Part shown: positions 1 through 10,234 of the stretch, in pieces | How the letters are laid out: every line of letters begins with the position of its first letter | Numbering within the stretch: the stretch's first letter is position 1 | Origin: Burkholderia sp. FERM BP-3421 | Lineage (GTDB): Bacteria > Pseudomonadota > Gammaproteobacteria > Burkholderiales > Burkholderiaceae | NCBI RefSeq assembly: GCF_028657905.1 | Contig: NZ_CP117782.1 | Span: forward strand, 3,348,001-3,412,000 | Reading direction: 5' to 3' | Length of the DNA stretch: 64,000 nt | Program-made: the position numbers and the translations under genes | The notes under the pieces: generated by a model | Databases searched by the model: none | Seen by the model: only the letters and a program-made list of their open reading frames with translations | What the model was told of the DNA's origin: nothing

Positions 1-1746
1 CAGCCTCAGTCGGAAACCGTGTGGCGCCAGGCGAACAAGTACAAGGTGCCGCGTCTCGCGTTCGTCAACAAGATGGACCGTACCGGCGCGAACTTCTTCA
101 AGGTCTACGACCAGCTGAAGACGCGTCTGAAGGCGAATCCGGTGCCGGTGGTGGTGCCGATCGGCGCGGAAGAAAGCTTCAAGGGCGTGGTCGACCTCAT
201 CAAGATGAAGGCGATCATTTGGGACGAAGCGTCGCAAGGTACGAAGTTCGACTACGTGGACATCCCGGCTGAACTCGTCGACACGTGCAACGAGTGGCGC
301 GAGAAGATGGTCGAGGCGGCTGCCGAGTCGAGCGAAGACCTGATGAACAAGTACCTCGAAGCCGGCGATCTGGTGGAAGCGGAGATCGTGAAGGGTCTGC
401 GCGATCGCACGATCGCTTGCGAAATCCAGCCGATGCTGTGCGGTACCGCGTTCAAGAACAAGGGTGTGCAGCGTATGCTGGACGCCGTGATCGACTTCCT
501 GCCGTCGCCGGTCGACATTCCCCCGGTGACGGGCGAACTCGAAAACGGCGAGAAGACGGAGCGTCGTGCTGCCGACGACGAGAAGTTCTCGGCACTCGCG
601 TTCAAGATCATGACCGACCCGTTCGTCGGCCAGTTGATCTTCTTCCGCGTGTACTCGGGGATCGTCAATTCGGGCGACACGCTGCTGAACGCGACCAAGG
701 ACAAGAAGGAGCGTCTCGGTCGTATTCTGCAGATGCATGCGAACCAGCGCGAAGAAATCAAGGAAGTGCGCGCAGGCGACATCGCGGCGGCAGTGGGCCT
801 GAAGGAAGCGACCACGGGCGACACGCTGTGCGATCCGGCTCACCCGATCGTGCTCGAGCGCATGATTTTCCCGGAGCCGGTGATTTCGCAGGCCGTCGAG
901 CCGAAGACGAAGGCTGACCAGGAAAAGATGGGCCTGGCGCTGAACCGTCTCGCTCAGGAAGATCCGTCGTTCCGCGTGCAGACCGACGAAGAATCGGGTC
1001 AAACGATCATTTCGGGCATGGGCGAGCTCCACCTCGAAATTCTGGTCGACCGGATGAAGCGCGAATTCGGCGTGGAAGCGACCGTCGGCAAGCCGCAGGT
1101 GGCGTACCGCGAAACCATCCGCAAGTCGGCTTCGGACGTCGAAGGCAAGTTCGTCAAGCAGTCGGGCGGTCGCGGCCAGTACGGTCACGCGGTCATCACG
1201 CTCGAGCGCAGCGAGCAGGGCAAGGGCTACGAGTTCGTCGACGCGATCAAGGGTGGTGTGATCCCGCGCGAATTCATTCCTTCGGTCGACAAGGGTATCC
1301 AGGAAACGCTGAAGAGCGGTGTGATGGCGGGCTTCCCGGTCGTCGACGTGAAGGTCACGCTGACGTTCGGTTCGTACCACGACGTCGACTCGAACGAAAA
1401 TGCGTTCCGCATGGCCGGTTCGATGGCGTTCAAGGAAGCAATGCGCCGCGCGGATCCGGTTCTGCTCGAGCCGATGATGGCTGTCGAAGTGGAAACGCCT
1501 GAAGACTTCATGGGCAACGTGATGGGCGATCTGTCGGGTCGTCGCGGCATCATCCAGGGTATGGATGACATGGTCGGCGGCGGCAAGATCGTGCGCGCAG
1601 AAGTGCCGCTGTCGGAAATGTTCGGCTACTCCACGTCGCTGCGCTCGCTGACGCAAGGTCGCGCAACGTACACGATGGAGTTCAAGCACTACGCTGAAGC
1701 TCCGAAGAACGTTGCTGATGCGATCATCAGCGCCAAGTCGAAGTAA
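1..1746 (+). CDS. fusA: Elongation factor G, 5' end cut by window edge
   Basis: Ribosomal translocase GTPase. The frame is open from base 1 and already inside the G domain: it begins QPQSETVW, about residue 120 of a roughly 700-residue family, so the Walker A loop lies outside the window. The G4 motif NKMD is visible in [13 protein letters not shown]. Domains II to V follow, with the domain IV-V signatures [12 protein letters not shown] and a complete C-terminus ending IISAKSK. It is followed 39 bp later by tuf in the usual str-operon order rpsL-rpsG-fusA-tuf. About 580 residues are visible. Identification is secure; only the start is missing. Confidence 0.98.
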   Translation, partial: QPQSETVWRQANKYKVPRLAFVNKMDRTGANFFKVYDQLKTRLKANPVPVVVPIGAEESFKGVVDLIKMKAIIWDEASQGTKFDYVDIPAELVDTCNEWREKMVEAAAESSEDLMNKYLEAGDLVEAEIVKGLRDRTIACEIQPMLCGTAFKNKGVQRMLDAVIDFLPSPVDIPPVTGELENGEKTERRAADDEKFSALAFKIMTDPFVGQLIFFRVYSGIVNSGDTLLNATKDKKERLGRILQMHANQREEIKEVRAGDIAAAVGLKEATTGDTLCDPAHPIVLERMIFPEPVISQAVEPKTKADQEKMGLALNRLAQEDPSFRVQTDEESGQTIISGMGELHLEILVDRMKREFGVEATVGKPQVAYRETIRKSASDVEGKFVKQSGGRGQYGHAVITLERSEQGKGYEFVDAIKGGVIPREFIPSVDKGIQETLKSGVMAGFPVVDVKVTLTFGSYHDVDSNENAFRMAGSMAFKEAMRRADPVLLEPMMAVEVETPEDFMGNVMGDLSGRRGIIQGMDDMVGGGKIVRAEVPLSEMFGYSTSLRSLTQGRATYTMEFKHYAEAPKNVADAIISAKSK

Positions 1747-1785
1747 TTCGCTATCACAACCGATCATTTTTGAAAGAAGAGAGTC

Positions 1786-2976
1786 ATGGCAAAAGGTAAA
1801 TTTGAGCGGACCAAGCCGCACGTGAACGTTGGTACGATTGGTCACGTTGACCACGGCAAGACGACACTGACGGCAGCGATCACGACCGTGCTGACGAAGA
1901 AATTCGGCGGCGAGGCGAAGGCCTACGACCAGATCGACGCGGCACCGGAAGAAAAGGCGCGCGGCATCACGATCAACACGGCACACGTCGAGTACGAAAC
2001 GGCTAACCGCCACTACGCACACGTTGACTGCCCGGGCCACGCTGACTATGTGAAGAACATGATCACGGGCGCAGCGCAGATGGACGGCGCGATCCTGGTG
2101 TGCTCGGCAGCAGACGGCCCGATGCCGCAAACGCGCGAGCACATCCTGCTGGCGCGTCAGGTTGGCGTTCCGTACATCATCGTGTTCCTGAACAAGTGCG
2201 ACATGGTGGACGACGCTGAACTGCTCGAGCTGGTCGAGATGGAAGTTCGCGAACTCCTGTCGAAGTACGACTTCCCGGGCGACGACACGCCGATCGTGAA
2301 GGGTTCGGCAAAGCTGGCGCTGGAAGGCGACACGGGCGAGCTGGGCGAAGTGGCGATCATGAGCCTGGCAGACGCGCTGGACACGTACATCCCGACGCCG
2401 GAGCGTGCAGTTGACGGCGCGTTCCTGATGCCGGTGGAAGACGTGTTCTCGATCTCGGGTCGCGGCACGGTGGTGACGGGCCGTATCGAGCGCGGCGTGG
2501 TGAAGGTCGGCGAAGAAATCGAAATCGTCGGTATCAAGCCGACGGTGAAGACGACCTGCACGGGCGTGGAAATGTTCCGCAAGCTGCTGGACCAAGGTCA
2601 GGCAGGCGACAACGTCGGTATCCTGCTGCGCGGCACGAAGCGTGAAGACGTGGAGCGCGGCCAGGTTCTGTCGAAGCCGGGTTCGATCACGCCGCACACG
2701 CACTTCACGGCTGAAGTGTACGTGCTGAGCAAGGACGAAGGCGGCCGCCACACGCCGTTCTTCAACAACTACCGTCCGCAGTTCTACTTCCGTACGACGG
2801 ACGTGACGGGCTCGATCGAGCTGCCGAAGGACAAGGAAATGGTGATGCCGGGCGACAACGTGTCGATCACGGTGAAGCTGATCGCGCCGATCGCGATGGA
2901 AGAAGGTCTGCGCTTCGCAATCCGCGAAGGCGGCCGTACCGTCGGCGCCGGCGTCGTTGCCAAGGTCCTCGAGTAA
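1786..2976 (+). CDS. tuf: Elongation factor Tu
   Basis: GTPase that delivers aminoacyl-tRNA to the ribosome; 396 residues, the usual length. The P-loop GHVDHGKTT is near residue 19, the G3 motif DCPGHADY near residue 81 and the G4 motif NKCDMVD near residue 136. The beta-barrel domains II and III follow, ending VVAKVLE. A GAAGAGAG Shine-Dalgarno-like run precedes the ATG. Burkholderia normally carries two nearly identical tuf genes; this is the copy in the str operon, and the second would lie elsewhere. Confidence 0.98.
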   Translation: MAKGKFERTKPHVNVGTIGHVDHGKTTLTAAITTVLTKKFGGEAKAYDQIDAAPEEKARGITINTAHVEYETANRHYAHVDCPGHADYVKNMITGAAQMDGAILVCSAADGPMPQTREHILLARQVGVPYIIVFLNKCDMVDDAELLELVEMEVRELLSKYDFPGDDTPIVKGSAKLALEGDTGELGEVAIMSLADALDTYIPTPERAVDGAFLMPVEDVFSISGRGTVVTGRIERGVVKVGEEIEIVGIKPTVKTTCTGVEMFRKLLDQGQAGDNVGILLRGTKREDVERGQVLSKPGSITPHTHFTAEVYVLSKDEGGRHTPFFNNYRPQFYFRTTDVTGSIELPKDKEMVMPGDNVSITVKLIAPIAMEEGLRFAIREGGRTVGAGVVAKVLE

Positions 2977-3013
2977 AATCGGCGATCGGCTTTTGTAGTA
3001 ATATGCAGCGCCC

Positions 3014-3058
3014 GGGGTCGGGCGCGCGCTCTCAGCGCACGCCCGACCCCATGTTCTT
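3014..3058 (+). terminator. Strong hairpin between tuf and rpsJ
   Basis: An 11-bp GC-rich stem, GGGGTCGGGCG (3014-3024) with CGCCCGACCCC (3040-3050), encloses a second stem CGCT/AGCG with a CTC loop. It is followed by ATGTTCTTTT, an interrupted T-tract. It looks like an intrinsic terminator or attenuator at the end of the str operon, but it lies only 57 bp before the rpsJ start and could equally be an rpsJ leader structure. Rating it as a full terminator is inference. Confidence 0.6.
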
Positions 3059-3107
3059 TTCGTGACCCGGCGGCGCAACACCGCCTTGCTCTTTTCAAGG
3101 AATCGAC

Positions 3108-3419
3108 ATGCAGCAACAAAAAATCCGCATCCGCCTGAAGGCTTTCGACTATCGTCTGATCGATCAATCGGCTGCCGAAATCGTCGACACGGCCAAGCGG
3201 ACCGGTGCAATCGTCCGTGGCCCGGTGCCGCTGCCGACCCGTATCCAGCGTTTCGACATCCTGCGTTCGCCGCACGTCAACAAGACGTCGCGCGATCAGC
3301 TCGAAATCCGTACCCACCAGCGCCTGATGGACATCGTCGACCCGACCGACAAGACGGTTGACGCGCTGATGAAGCTCGATCTGCCGGCAGGCGTCGACGT
3401 GGAGATCAAGCTGCAGTAA
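3108..3419 (+). CDS. rpsJ: 30S ribosomal protein S10
   Basis: Small-subunit head protein, also the NusE antitermination partner; 103 residues, the standard length, starting [14 protein letters not shown] and ending DVEIKLQ. An AAGGA Shine-Dalgarno precedes the ATG. In the E. coli S10 operon the operon promoter is upstream of rpsJ; here rpsJ sits behind a hairpin after tuf and is separated from rplC by a 187-bp gap with its own strong promoter. rpsJ is therefore probably transcribed mostly with the str genes, which is inference from layout. Confidence 0.98.
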   Translation: MQQQKIRIRLKAFDYRLIDQSAAEIVDTAKRTGAIVRGPVPLPTRIQRFDILRSPHVNKTSRDQLEIRTHQRLMDIVDPTDKTVDALMKLDLPAGVDVEIKLQ

Positions 3420-3468
3420 GGGCTGGCGCGCTGTCCGCCCCTGCGGACGGCGCTAAGTCTTTGATTGC

Positions 3469-3497
3469 TTGCGAAAATCGAAAGGCCTTGCTATAAT
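3469..3497 (+). promoter_or_regulatory. Sigma70-type promoter for the rplC gene series
   Basis: TTGCGA (3469-3474), a 17-bp spacer and TATAAT (3492-3497), with a perfect -10 box. A short hairpin GTCCGC/GCGGAC (3433-3448) lies just upstream. Transcription would start near 3504. The roughly 100-nt leader begins with a GCTTTT/AAAAGC hairpin (about 3503-3529) and carries a second stem CCGAC/GTCGG close to the rplC Shine-Dalgarno. Promoter spacing and boxes are read directly; activity is inferred. Confidence 0.8.
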
Positions 3498-3606
3498 GCT
3501 AGGCTTTTCGCGTATTTGCGTAAAAAGCTGGTTGGCGCGCGTTCTCGCGGGCCCCGGCGTTTTGTAAATTAGCCCCGACCAATCGCAGTCGGGAATGGAG
3601 AAAACG

Positions 3607-4266
3607 ATGAGCCTTGGACTCGTAGGTCGCAAGGTTGGCATGACCCGTATTTTCACGGCTGAAGGGGATTCGATTCCCGTCACCGTGCTGGACGTGTCGG
3701 ACAACCGCGTGACGCAGATCAAGACTGTTGAAACCGACGGCTACACGGCCGTGCAGGTTGCATTCGGTTCGCGCCGCGCCTCGCGCGTGGTGAAGCCGCT
3801 GGCAGGTCATCTCGCCAAAGCCGGCGTCGAAGCCGGTGAAGTCCTCAAAGAATTCCGCATCGATGCGGCCAAGGCTGCCGAGCTGTCGAACGGCGCCGTG
3901 GTCGGTCCTGATCTCTTCGAAGTAGGCCAGAAGGTCGACGTGCAAGGCGTGTCGATCGGTAAGGGCTATGCCGGTACGATCAAGCGTTACAACTTCGCCT
4001 CCGGCCGTGCCACGCACGGTAACTCGCGCTCGCACAACGTGCCGGGCTCGATCGGTATGGCGCAGGATCCGGGTCGTGTGTTCCCGGGTAAGCGCATGAC
4101 GGGCCACATGGGTGACGAGACGGTGACGGTGCAGAACCTCGAAATCGCGCGTATCGACGCCGAGCGCAAGCTGCTGCTGGTCAAGGGCGCAGTGCCGGGC
4201 GCGAAGGGCGGTAAGGTTTTCGTGACGCCGGCCGTGAAGACGCGTGCCGTGAAGGGGGCGAAATAA
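3607..4266 (+). CDS. rplC: 50S ribosomal protein L3
   Basis: Early-assembly large-subunit protein near the peptidyl transferase centre; 219 residues. I start it at 3607 ([16 protein letters not shown]) because GGAG lies 6-9 bases upstream. The in-frame ATG at 3595 overlaps that Shine-Dalgarno and has none of its own. The conserved loop region reads [14 protein letters not shown]. Its stop overlaps the rplD start by one base (TAATG), indicating translational coupling. Confidence 0.97.
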   Translation: MSLGLVGRKVGMTRIFTAEGDSIPVTVLDVSDNRVTQIKTVETDGYTAVQVAFGSRRASRVVKPLAGHLAKAGVEAGEVLKEFRIDAAKAAELSNGAVVGPDLFEVGQKVDVQGVSIGKGYAGTIKRYNFASGRATHGNSRSHNVPGSIGMAQDPGRVFPGKRMTGHMGDETVTVQNLEIARIDAERKLLLVKGAVPGAKGGKVFVTPAVKTRAVKGAK

Positions 4267-4886
4267 TGGAACTGAAGCTCCTGAATGCCAATGGTCAGGA
4301 AGGTTCGGTGGTCAATGCATCGGACGTCGTGTTCGGCCGTGACTACAACGAAGCGCTGATCCACCAGGTCGTGGTGGCTTACCAGGCGAACGCCCGCCAG
4401 GGCAACCGCGCGCAGAAGGATCGTGAGCAAGTCAAGCACACGACCAAGAAGCCGTGGCGCCAGAAGGGTACGGGCCGTGCTCGTGCCGGTATGTCGTCGA
4501 GCCCGCTGTGGCGTGGCGGTGGTCGGATTTTCCCGAACTCGCCCGAAGAAAACTTCTCGCACAAGGTCAACAAGAAGATGCATCGCGCAGGTCTCTGCTC
4601 GATCTTCTCGCAGTTGGCTCGCGAAGGCCGCCTGTCGGTCGTCGAGGACATCATCCTCGAAGCACCGAAGACCAAGCTGTTGGCTGAAAAATTCAAGGCC
4701 ATGGGCCTCGAATCCGTGCTGATCATCACCGACACGGTTGACGAGAACCTGTACCTCGCGTCGCGCAACCTGCCGCACGTGGCAGTTGTCGAGCCGCGCT
4801 ACGCTGACCCGCTGTCGCTGATCTACTTCAAGAAAGTGCTGGTCACGAAGGCTGCGGTCGCCCAGATCGAGGAGTTGCTGTCATGA
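4266..4886 (+). CDS. rplD: 50S ribosomal protein L4
   Basis: 206-residue L4, which lines the peptide exit tunnel. The tunnel loop [15 protein letters not shown] lies near residues 60-75. In enteric bacteria L4 is the autoregulator of the S10 operon; whether it acts here is unknown because the leader lies before rplC rather than rpsJ. The start overlaps the rplC stop by one base and the end overlaps the rplW start by four. Confidence 0.98.
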
Positions 4887-5197
4887 GCGAGATTCGCAAG
4901 AACGATCATCGTTTGATGCAGGTCCTGCTCGCACCGGTGATTTCCGAGAAGGCGACGCTGGTCGCCGACAAGAACGAGCAAGTCGTGTTCGAAGTCGCGC
5001 CGGATGCCACGAAGCAGGAAGTGAAGGCGGCCGTCGAGCTGCTGTTCAAGGTTGAAGTTGATTCCGTCAACGTGCTGGTCCAGAAGGGCAAGCAAAAGCG
5101 CTTCGGCCGTTCGATGGGCCGCCGCAAGGACGTGAAGAAGGCCTACGTGTGCCTGAAGCCCGGCCAGGAAATCAACTTTGAAGCGGAGGCCAAGTAA
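4883..5197 (+). CDS. rplW: 50S ribosomal protein L23
   Basis: 104-residue exit-tunnel protein that docks trigger factor and SRP. The extended loop [20 protein letters not shown] fits the family. It starts in an ATGA overlap with rplD and is followed two bases later by rplB, so it is translated within a tightly packed operon. Confidence 0.98.
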
Positions 5198-5199
5198 TC

Positions 5200-6027
5200 A
5201 TGGCAATCGTTAAAGTTAAACCGACTTCGCCGGGTCGCCGCGCGATGGTCAAGGTGGTCAACAAGGATCTGCACAAGGGCAAGCCGCACGCGGCGCTGCT
5301 CGACTCGCAGAGCTCGACCGCCGGCCGTAACAACAACGGCCGCATCACCACCCGCCACAAGGGCGGTGGTCACAAGCAACACTATCGTATCGTCGATTTC
5401 CGTCGCATCAAGGACGGCATCCCGGCGAAGGTGGAGCGCCTCGAGTACGACCCGAACCGTAGCGCGAACATCGCGCTGATCGTGTACGCGGACGGCGAGC
5501 GCAGCTACATCATCGCATCGAAGGGCATGACGGTCGGCCAGCAGATCGTGTCGGGTTCGGAAGCTCCGATCCGCGCGGGCAACACGCTGCCGATCCGCAA
5601 CATCCCGGTCGGTACGACGATTCACTGCATCGAGATGCTGCCGGGCAAGGGTGCGCAGATGGCGCGTTCGGCCGGTACCTCGGCGATGCTGTTGGCGCGT
5701 GAAGGCGTGTACGCGCAGGTCCGCCTGCGTTCGGGTGAAATTCGTCGTGTGCACATCGAGTGCCGCGCGACGATCGGTGAAGTCGGCAACGAAGAGCACA
5801 GCCTCCGCCAGATCGGCAAGGCAGGCGCGAACCGCTGGCGCGGTATCCGCCCGACGGTGCGCGGCGTTGCGATGAACCCGATCGATCACCCGCACGGTGG
5901 TGGTGAAGGCAAGACCGCGGCCGGTCGCGATCCGGTGAGCCCGTGGGGCACGCCGGCGAAGGGCTTCCGCACTCGCCGCAACAAGCGCACGACGACGATG
6001 ATCGTCCAGCGCCGTCACAAGCGTTAA
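5200..6027 (+). CDS. rplB: 50S ribosomal protein L2
   Basis: 275-residue L2, a 23S rRNA organiser needed for peptidyl transfer. The conserved C-terminal segment reads [16 protein letters not shown] and contains the universally conserved histidine. The N-terminal OB-fold and SH3-like domains have normal length. An AAGG lies just before the ATG. Confidence 0.98.
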   Translation: MAIVKVKPTSPGRRAMVKVVNKDLHKGKPHAALLDSQSSTAGRNNNGRITTRHKGGGHKQHYRIVDFRRIKDGIPAKVERLEYDPNRSANIALIVYADGERSYIIASKGMTVGQQIVSGSEAPIRAGNTLPIRNIPVGTTIHCIEMLPGKGAQMARSAGTSAMLLAREGVYAQVRLRSGEIRRVHIECRATIGEVGNEEHSLRQIGKAGANRWRGIRPTVRGVAMNPIDHPHGGGEGKTAAGRDPVSPWGTPAKGFRTRRNKRTTTMIVQRRHKR

Positions 6028-6037
6028 GGAGTAGGCA

Positions 6038-6313
6038 ATGGCACGTTCTGTTAAAAAAGGTCCGTTCTGCGACGCCCATTTGCTGAAGAAAGTTGAGGCG
6101 GCTGCAGCTTCGCGCGACAAAAAGCCGATCAAGACCTGGTCGCGTCGTTCGACGATCCTCCCGGATTTCATCGGTCTGACGATCGCCGTTCATAACGGCC
6201 GTCAACACGTTCCGGTGTACATCTCGGAAAACATGGTCGGCCACAAGCTTGGCGAGTTCGCACTGACCCGGACGTTCAAGGGTCACGCGGCCGACAAGAA
6301 GGCCAAGAAATAA
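6038..6313 (+). CDS. rpsS: 30S ribosomal protein S19
   Basis: 91-residue head protein that forms a complex with S13 and contacts tRNA. It begins [15 protein letters not shown] and ends ADKKAKK. AAGGAG precedes the start, and the 10-bp gap from rplB is typical of the operon. Confidence 0.98.
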
Positions 6314-6325
6314 GGGGCAATCAAG

Positions 6326-6655
6326 ATGGAAGTGAAAGCAATTCATCGCGGTGCCCGCATCTCGGCGCAGAAAACGCGCCTTGTGGCTGACCAGATCCGC
6401 GGTTTGCCGGTCGACAAGGCGCTGAACGTTCTGACGTTCTCGCCGAAGAAAGCGGCTGGCATCGTGAAGAAGGTTGTGCTGTCGGCGATCGCGAATGCGG
6501 AGCACAACGAGGGCGCGGACATCGACGAGCTCAAGATCAAGAGCATCTACGTCGACAAGGCTGCGTCGCTCAAGCGTTTTACCGCGCGCGCCAAGGGCCG
6601 CGGTAACCGCATCGAGAAGCAATCCTGTCACATCACTGTGACGGTCGGGAATTAA
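6326..6655 (+). CDS. rplV: 50S ribosomal protein L22
   Basis: 109-residue L22. Its beta-hairpin (around [14 protein letters not shown]) lines the exit tunnel and is a known macrolide-resistance site in other bacteria; nothing unusual is visible here. An AAGGGG Shine-Dalgarno precedes the start. Confidence 0.98.
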
Positions 6656-6666
6656 GGGGTCATACG

Positions 6667-7467
6667 ATGGGACAGAAAATTCATCCGACTGGCTTCCGTT
6701 TGGCCGTCAGCCGTAATTGGGCGTCGCGTTGGTACGCGAACAACAACAATTTCGCGGCGATGTTGCAGGAAGACATTGGTGTTCGCGAATACCTGAAGAA
6801 GAAGCTGAAGAACGCTTCGGTCGGTCGCGTCGTCATCGAGCGTCCGGCGAAGAACGCGCGCATCACGATTTACAGCTCGCGTCCGGGCGTCGTCATCGGC
6901 AAGAAGGGTGAGGATATCGAACAGCTGAAGACGGAACTGCAACGCCGCATGGGCGTTCCGGTTCACGTCAACATCGAAGAGATCCGCAAGCCCGAAACCG
7001 ATGCGCAGCTGATCGCCGATTCGATCACGCAACAGCTCGAGCGCCGGATCATGTTCCGCCGCGCGATGAAGCGCGCGATGCAGAACGCGATGCGTCTGGG
7101 TGCCCAGGGCATCAAGATCATGAGCGCCGGCCGTCTGAACGGTATCGAAATCGCCCGTACGGAGTGGTATCGCGAAGGTCGCGTGCCCCTTCACACGCTG
7201 CGTGCCGACATCGACTACGCAACCTCGGAAGCGAAGACGACCTACGGCATCATCGGCGTCAAGGTGTGGGTGTACAAGGGCGACACGCTCGGCCGCAACG
7301 ATGCGCCGGTCGTGGAAGAAGTGGCCGAGGACAAGCGTCCCCGCCGCAACGCGCGTCCGGGCGATCGTCGTCCGCGTCGTGACGGTGAAGGCGGCGCTCC
7401 GGGTGCTCGCCGTGGCGCACCGCGCCGCGCTGCCGGCAAGCCGGAAGACGGCAAGACTGGAGAATAA
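6667..7467 (+). CDS. rpsC: 30S ribosomal protein S3, C-terminally extended
   Basis: mRNA-entry protein with a KH domain (the GXXG loop is in [13 protein letters not shown], near residue 80) followed by the S3 C-terminal domain. At 266 residues it is about 30 longer than the E. coli protein. The excess is an Arg/Pro/Gly/Ala-rich tail from about residue 220 ([18 protein letters not shown] onward), as is common in Burkholderia. The gene lies 12 bp after rplV. Confidence 0.97.
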   Translation: MGQKIHPTGFRLAVSRNWASRWYANNNNFAAMLQEDIGVREYLKKKLKNASVGRVVIERPAKNARITIYSSRPGVVIGKKGEDIEQLKTELQRRMGVPVHVNIEEIRKPETDAQLIADSITQQLERRIMFRRAMKRAMQNAMRLGAQGIKIMSAGRLNGIEIARTEWYREGRVPLHTLRADIDYATSEAKTTYGIIGVKVWVYKGDTLGRNDAPVVEEVAEDKRPRRNARPGDRRPRRDGEGGAPGARRGAPRRAAGKPEDGKTGE

Positions 7468-7469
7468 CG

Positions 7470-7886
7470 ATGCTGCAACCGAAACGCAGGAAGTATCGCA
7501 AAGAGCAAAAAGGTCGTAACACCGGTATCGCGACGCGCGGCAACGCCGTGTCGTTCGGTGAGTTCGGCCTGAAGGCTGTCGGTCGCGGCCGTTTGACCGC
7601 GCGTCAAATTGAAGCGGCGCGTCGTGCCATGACGCGTCACATCAAGCGTGGCGGCCGCATCTGGATCCGTATCTTCCCGGACAAGCCGATTTCGCAGAAG
7701 CCGGCAGAAGTGCGGATGGGTAACGGTAAGGGTAACCCTGAGTACTACGTCGCCGAGATTCAACCGGGCAAGATGCTGTACGAAATGGATGGCGTAACCG
7801 AAGAACTGGCGCGTGAGGCGTTCCGTCTGGCCGCAGCGAAGCTGCCGCTGAAGACGACGTTCATCGTGCGTCAGCTCGGCGCCTAA
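7470..7886 (+). CDS. rplP: 50S ribosomal protein L16
   Basis: 138-residue L16, which helps position A-site tRNA. The conserved segments [20 protein letters not shown] and [15 protein letters not shown] are present. It starts two bases after the rpsC stop, so its Shine-Dalgarno (TGGAG) lies inside rpsC. Confidence 0.98.
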
Positions 7887-7895
7887 GGAGAAAAC

Positions 7896-8090
7896 ATGAA
7901 GGCTTCCGAACTTCTCCAGAAAGATCAGGCCGCGCTCAACAAGGAGCTGTCGGACCTGTTGAAGGCGCAATTCGGCCTGCGCATGCAACTCGCGACCCAG
8001 CAGCTCACGAACACGAGCCAGCTGAAGAAGGTTCGTCGCGACATCGCACGTGTGCGGACCGTCCTGACTCAGAAGGCGAACCAGAAATGA
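7896..8090 (+). CDS. rpmC: 50S ribosomal protein L29
   Basis: 64-residue two-helix protein near the exit tunnel, beginning [24 protein letters not shown] precedes the start and the stop overlaps the rpsQ start (ATGA). Confidence 0.97.
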
Positions 8091-8359
8091 ACGATAGCGT
8101 GAAAACCTCGCTGAAGCGGACGCTGGTCGGTAAGGTCGTCAGCAACAAGATGGACAAGACCGTTACCGTGCTGGTCGAGCACCGCGTCAAGCATCCGATC
8201 TACGGCAAGTATGTCGTGCGCTCGAAGAAGTACCACGCGCACGATGAAGCGAACACGTACAACGAAGGCGATCTCGTCGAAATCCAGGAAACCCGTCCTG
8301 TTTCGAAGACGAAGGCCTGGGCCGTGTCGCGCCTCGTCGAAGCAGCCCGCGTGATCTAA
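8087..8359 (+). CDS. rpsQ: 30S ribosomal protein S17
   Basis: 90-residue OB-fold protein binding the 5' domain of 16S rRNA; the segments [17 protein letters not shown] and [11 protein letters not shown] are family-typical. It is the last gene before a 304-bp gap. Conserved order continues with rplN, but transcription is probably re-initiated in that gap. Confidence 0.98.
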
Positions 8360-8416
8360 GCACCAGGCGGAACCGCTGCAAGGCAGTAGAAGTACTTGAA
8401 ATCGCAAAGTTTTTGC

Positions 8417-8444
8417 TTGCGTGACCGGGGTTATTTGTTATAAT
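8417..8444 (+). promoter_or_regulatory. Promoter for the rplN (spc) gene series
   Basis: TTGCGT (8417-8422), a 16-bp spacer and a perfect TATAAT (8439-8444). The upstream context TTTTTGCTTGCG resembles that of the rplC promoter. The start would be near 8451. It splits the S10 and spc blocks, as the spc promoter does in E. coli. Confidence 0.75.
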
Positions 8445-8450
8445 CCCGGT

Positions 8451-8663
8451 CTTCCCTCTTTAAGGGAGCCCCGTCGCGGGCGAAGTTACTGGTGGGGGAA
8501 GCGGATAGGCGTTCTGCCTGTTCCGAAGGATTCACCGATTTGCGATGGCGGGTTTCGTTAGCCGTCGCTGCTGTTCAAACCCAAGCAGCCGTTGGCTGAC
8601 GGGACCAAGACTGACCGCATGCGCCATGGTGGTGCGTACGGATTAAGTTGGGAAAGACAAACC
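8451..8663 (+). promoter_or_regulatory. Structured 5' leader of rplN
   Basis: About 210 nt with no convincing gene. Hairpins seen in order: CCCT/AGGG near 8455-8467, a CCC/GGG stem near 8470-8480, and AGGC/GCCT near 8506-8520. Then comes a possible H-type pseudoknot: GGGTTT (8550-8555) can pair with AAACCC (8577-8582), while GCTGCT (8567-8572) can pair with AGCAGC (8584-8589), extended by AGCC (8560-8563) with GGCT (8594-8597). This size and complexity suggest an autoregulatory ribosomal-protein leader; the regulator is unknown. An in-frame ORF opens upstream of rplN through this region but has no family support. Confidence 0.5.
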
Positions 8664-9032
8664 ATGATCCAGACCGAATCTCGGCTTGAAGTGGCCGACA
8701 ACACGGGTGCACGTGAAGTCATGTGCATCAAGGTGCTCGGCGGCTCGAAGCGTCGTTATGCCAGCATTGGCGACATCATCAAGGTGACTGTCAAAGAGGC
8801 AACGCCGCGCGGGCGCGTGAAGAAAGGCGAAATCTACAACGCCGTGGTGGTTCGCACCGCCAAGGGCGTGCGTCGTCAAGACGGTTCGCTGATCAAGTTC
8901 GACGGCAACGCCGCTGTGCTTTTGAATAACAAGCTTGAGCCGATCGGCACCCGCATTTTCGGGCCGGTCACGCGTGAGCTGCGTAGCGAACGATTCATGA
9001 AGATCGTTTCGCTGGCGCCGGAAGTGCTGTAA
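8664..9032 (+). CDS. rplN: 50S ribosomal protein L14
   Basis: 122 residues, the standard length, starting [19 protein letters not shown]. The in-frame start 72 bp upstream is rejected because L14 proteins uniformly begin with MIQ. GGGAAAG gives a weak Shine-Dalgarno. It is the first gene after the long leader and promoter, so it leads the spc block. Confidence 0.97.
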   Translation: MIQTESRLEVADNTGAREVMCIKVLGGSKRRYASIGDIIKVTVKEATPRGRVKKGEIYNAVVVRTAKGVRRQDGSLIKFDGNAAVLLNNKLEPIGTRIFGPVTRELRSERFMKIVSLAPEVL

Positions 9033-9041
9033 GGAGTCGCG

Positions 9042-9350
9042 ATGAACAAGATTCGCAAGGGTGACGAAGTCATCGTCATCACCGGCAAGGACAAGGGCAA
9101 GCGCGGCGTCGTGTTGGCTGTTGGCGCCGAGCATGTGACGGTTGAAGGTATCAACCTCGTCAAGAAGCATGTGAAGCCGAACCCGATGAAGGGTACGACG
9201 GGCGGCGTGGAAGCGAAGACGATGCCGATCCGTATTTCGAACGTCGCACTGGTCGACGCGAACGGCAAGGCTTCGCGGGTTGGCATCAAGGTCGAGGAAG
9301 GCAAGAAAGTACGCTTCCTGAAGACGACCGGTGCTGTGCTGAGCGCTTGA
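9042..9350 (+). CDS. rplX: 50S ribosomal protein L24
   Basis: 102-residue assembly-initiator protein with an N-terminal KOW motif ([17 protein letters not shown]). AAGGAG precedes the ATG, which lies ten bases after rplN. Confidence 0.98.
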   Translation: MNKIRKGDEVIVITGKDKGKRGVVLAVGAEHVTVEGINLVKKHVKPNPMKGTTGGVEAKTMPIRISNVALVDANGKASRVGIKVEEGKKVRFLKTTGAVLSA

Positions 9351-9367
9351 CGCTGCGGAGTATAGAA

Positions 9368-9907
9368 ATGGCACGTTTTCAAGAGTTTTACAAAGAGAAG
9401 GTTGTTCCGGGCCTGATCGAGAAGTTCGGCTACAAGTCGGTCATGGAAGTGCCGCGCCTCACCAAGATCACCCTGAACATGGGTCTTGGCGAAGCCGTCG
9501 CTGACAAGAAGGTGATCGAGCACGCCGTCGGCGACCTCGCGAAGATCGCAGGCCAGAAGCCTGTCGTGACGAAGGCTCGCAAGGCGATCGCAGGCTTCAA
9601 GATTCGTGAAGGCTATCCGGTCGGCGCGATGGTGACGCTGCGTGGCCAGGCGATGTACGAATTCCTCGACCGTTTCGTGACTGTTGCGCTGCCCCGCGTG
9701 CGCGACTTCCGTGGCGTGTCGGGTCGTGCATTCGACGGCCGTGGCAACTACAACATCGGTGTGAAAGAGCAGATCATTTTCCCCGAAATCGATTACGACA
9801 AGATCGACGCGCTGCGTGGGCTGAACATCAGCATCACGACGACCGCGAAGACCGACGACGAAGCCAAGGCCCTGCTCGCCAGCTTCAAGTTCCCGTTCAG
9901 AAACTGA
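9368..9907 (+). CDS. rplE: 50S ribosomal protein L5
   Basis: 179-residue 5S rRNA-binding protein, starting [16 protein letters not shown]. The frame is open 21 bases upstream, but 9368 matches the family start. The conserved segments LNMGLGEA and [17 protein letters not shown] are present. Confidence 0.97.
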   Translation: MARFQEFYKEKVVPGLIEKFGYKSVMEVPRLTKITLNMGLGEAVADKKVIEHAVGDLAKIAGQKPVVTKARKAIAGFKIREGYPVGAMVTLRGQAMYEFLDRFVTVALPRVRDFRGVSGRAFDGRGNYNIGVKEQIIFPEIDYDKIDALRGLNISITTTAKTDDEAKALLASFKFPFRN

Positions 9908-9914
9908 GGTTACC

Positions 9915-10220
9915 GTGGCTAAACTGGCACTGATCGAACGTGAAAAGAAGCGCGCCCGCCTGGTCGCGAAGTTCGCAGCGAAGCGCGAAGCGCTGAAGGC
10001 GACCATCGACGACCAAAGCAAGTCGGAAGAAGAGCGCTACGAAGCACGCCTGGAGCTGCAGCAACTGCCCCGCAACGCAAACCCGACCCGCCAGCGCAAC
10101 CGCTGCGCGATCACGGGCCGTCCGCGTGGCACGTTCCGCAAATTCGGCCTCGCGCGTAACAAGATTCGTGAAATCGCATTCCGTGGCGAGATTCCTGGCC
10201 TGACCAAGGCGAGCTGGTAA
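9915..10220 (+). CDS. rpsN: 30S ribosomal protein S14, zinc-independent long form
   Basis: 101-residue S14 starting at GTG ([10 protein letters not shown]). It is the long form without the CXXC...CXXC zinc ribbon; only one cysteine remains, in [25 protein letters not shown] precedes the start. It lies 7 bp after rplE. Confidence 0.97.
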   Translation: MAKLALIEREKKRARLVAKFAAKREALKATIDDQSKSEEERYEARLELQQLPRNANPTRQRNRCAITGRPRGTFRKFGLARNKIREIAFRGEIPGLTKASW

Positions 10221-10234
10221 TAGGAGAAACGTAA

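Noticed and set aside
3433..3448. Short GTCCGC/GCGGAC hairpin after rpsJ as a terminator
   Set aside because: Only six base pairs and followed by GGCGCTAAG rather than a T-tract; insufficient for intrinsic termination.
8592..8663. N-terminal extension of L14 (24 extra codons)
   Set aside because: L14 starts uniformly with MIQ. The extension lies in the structured leader and has no similarity to ribosomal protein.
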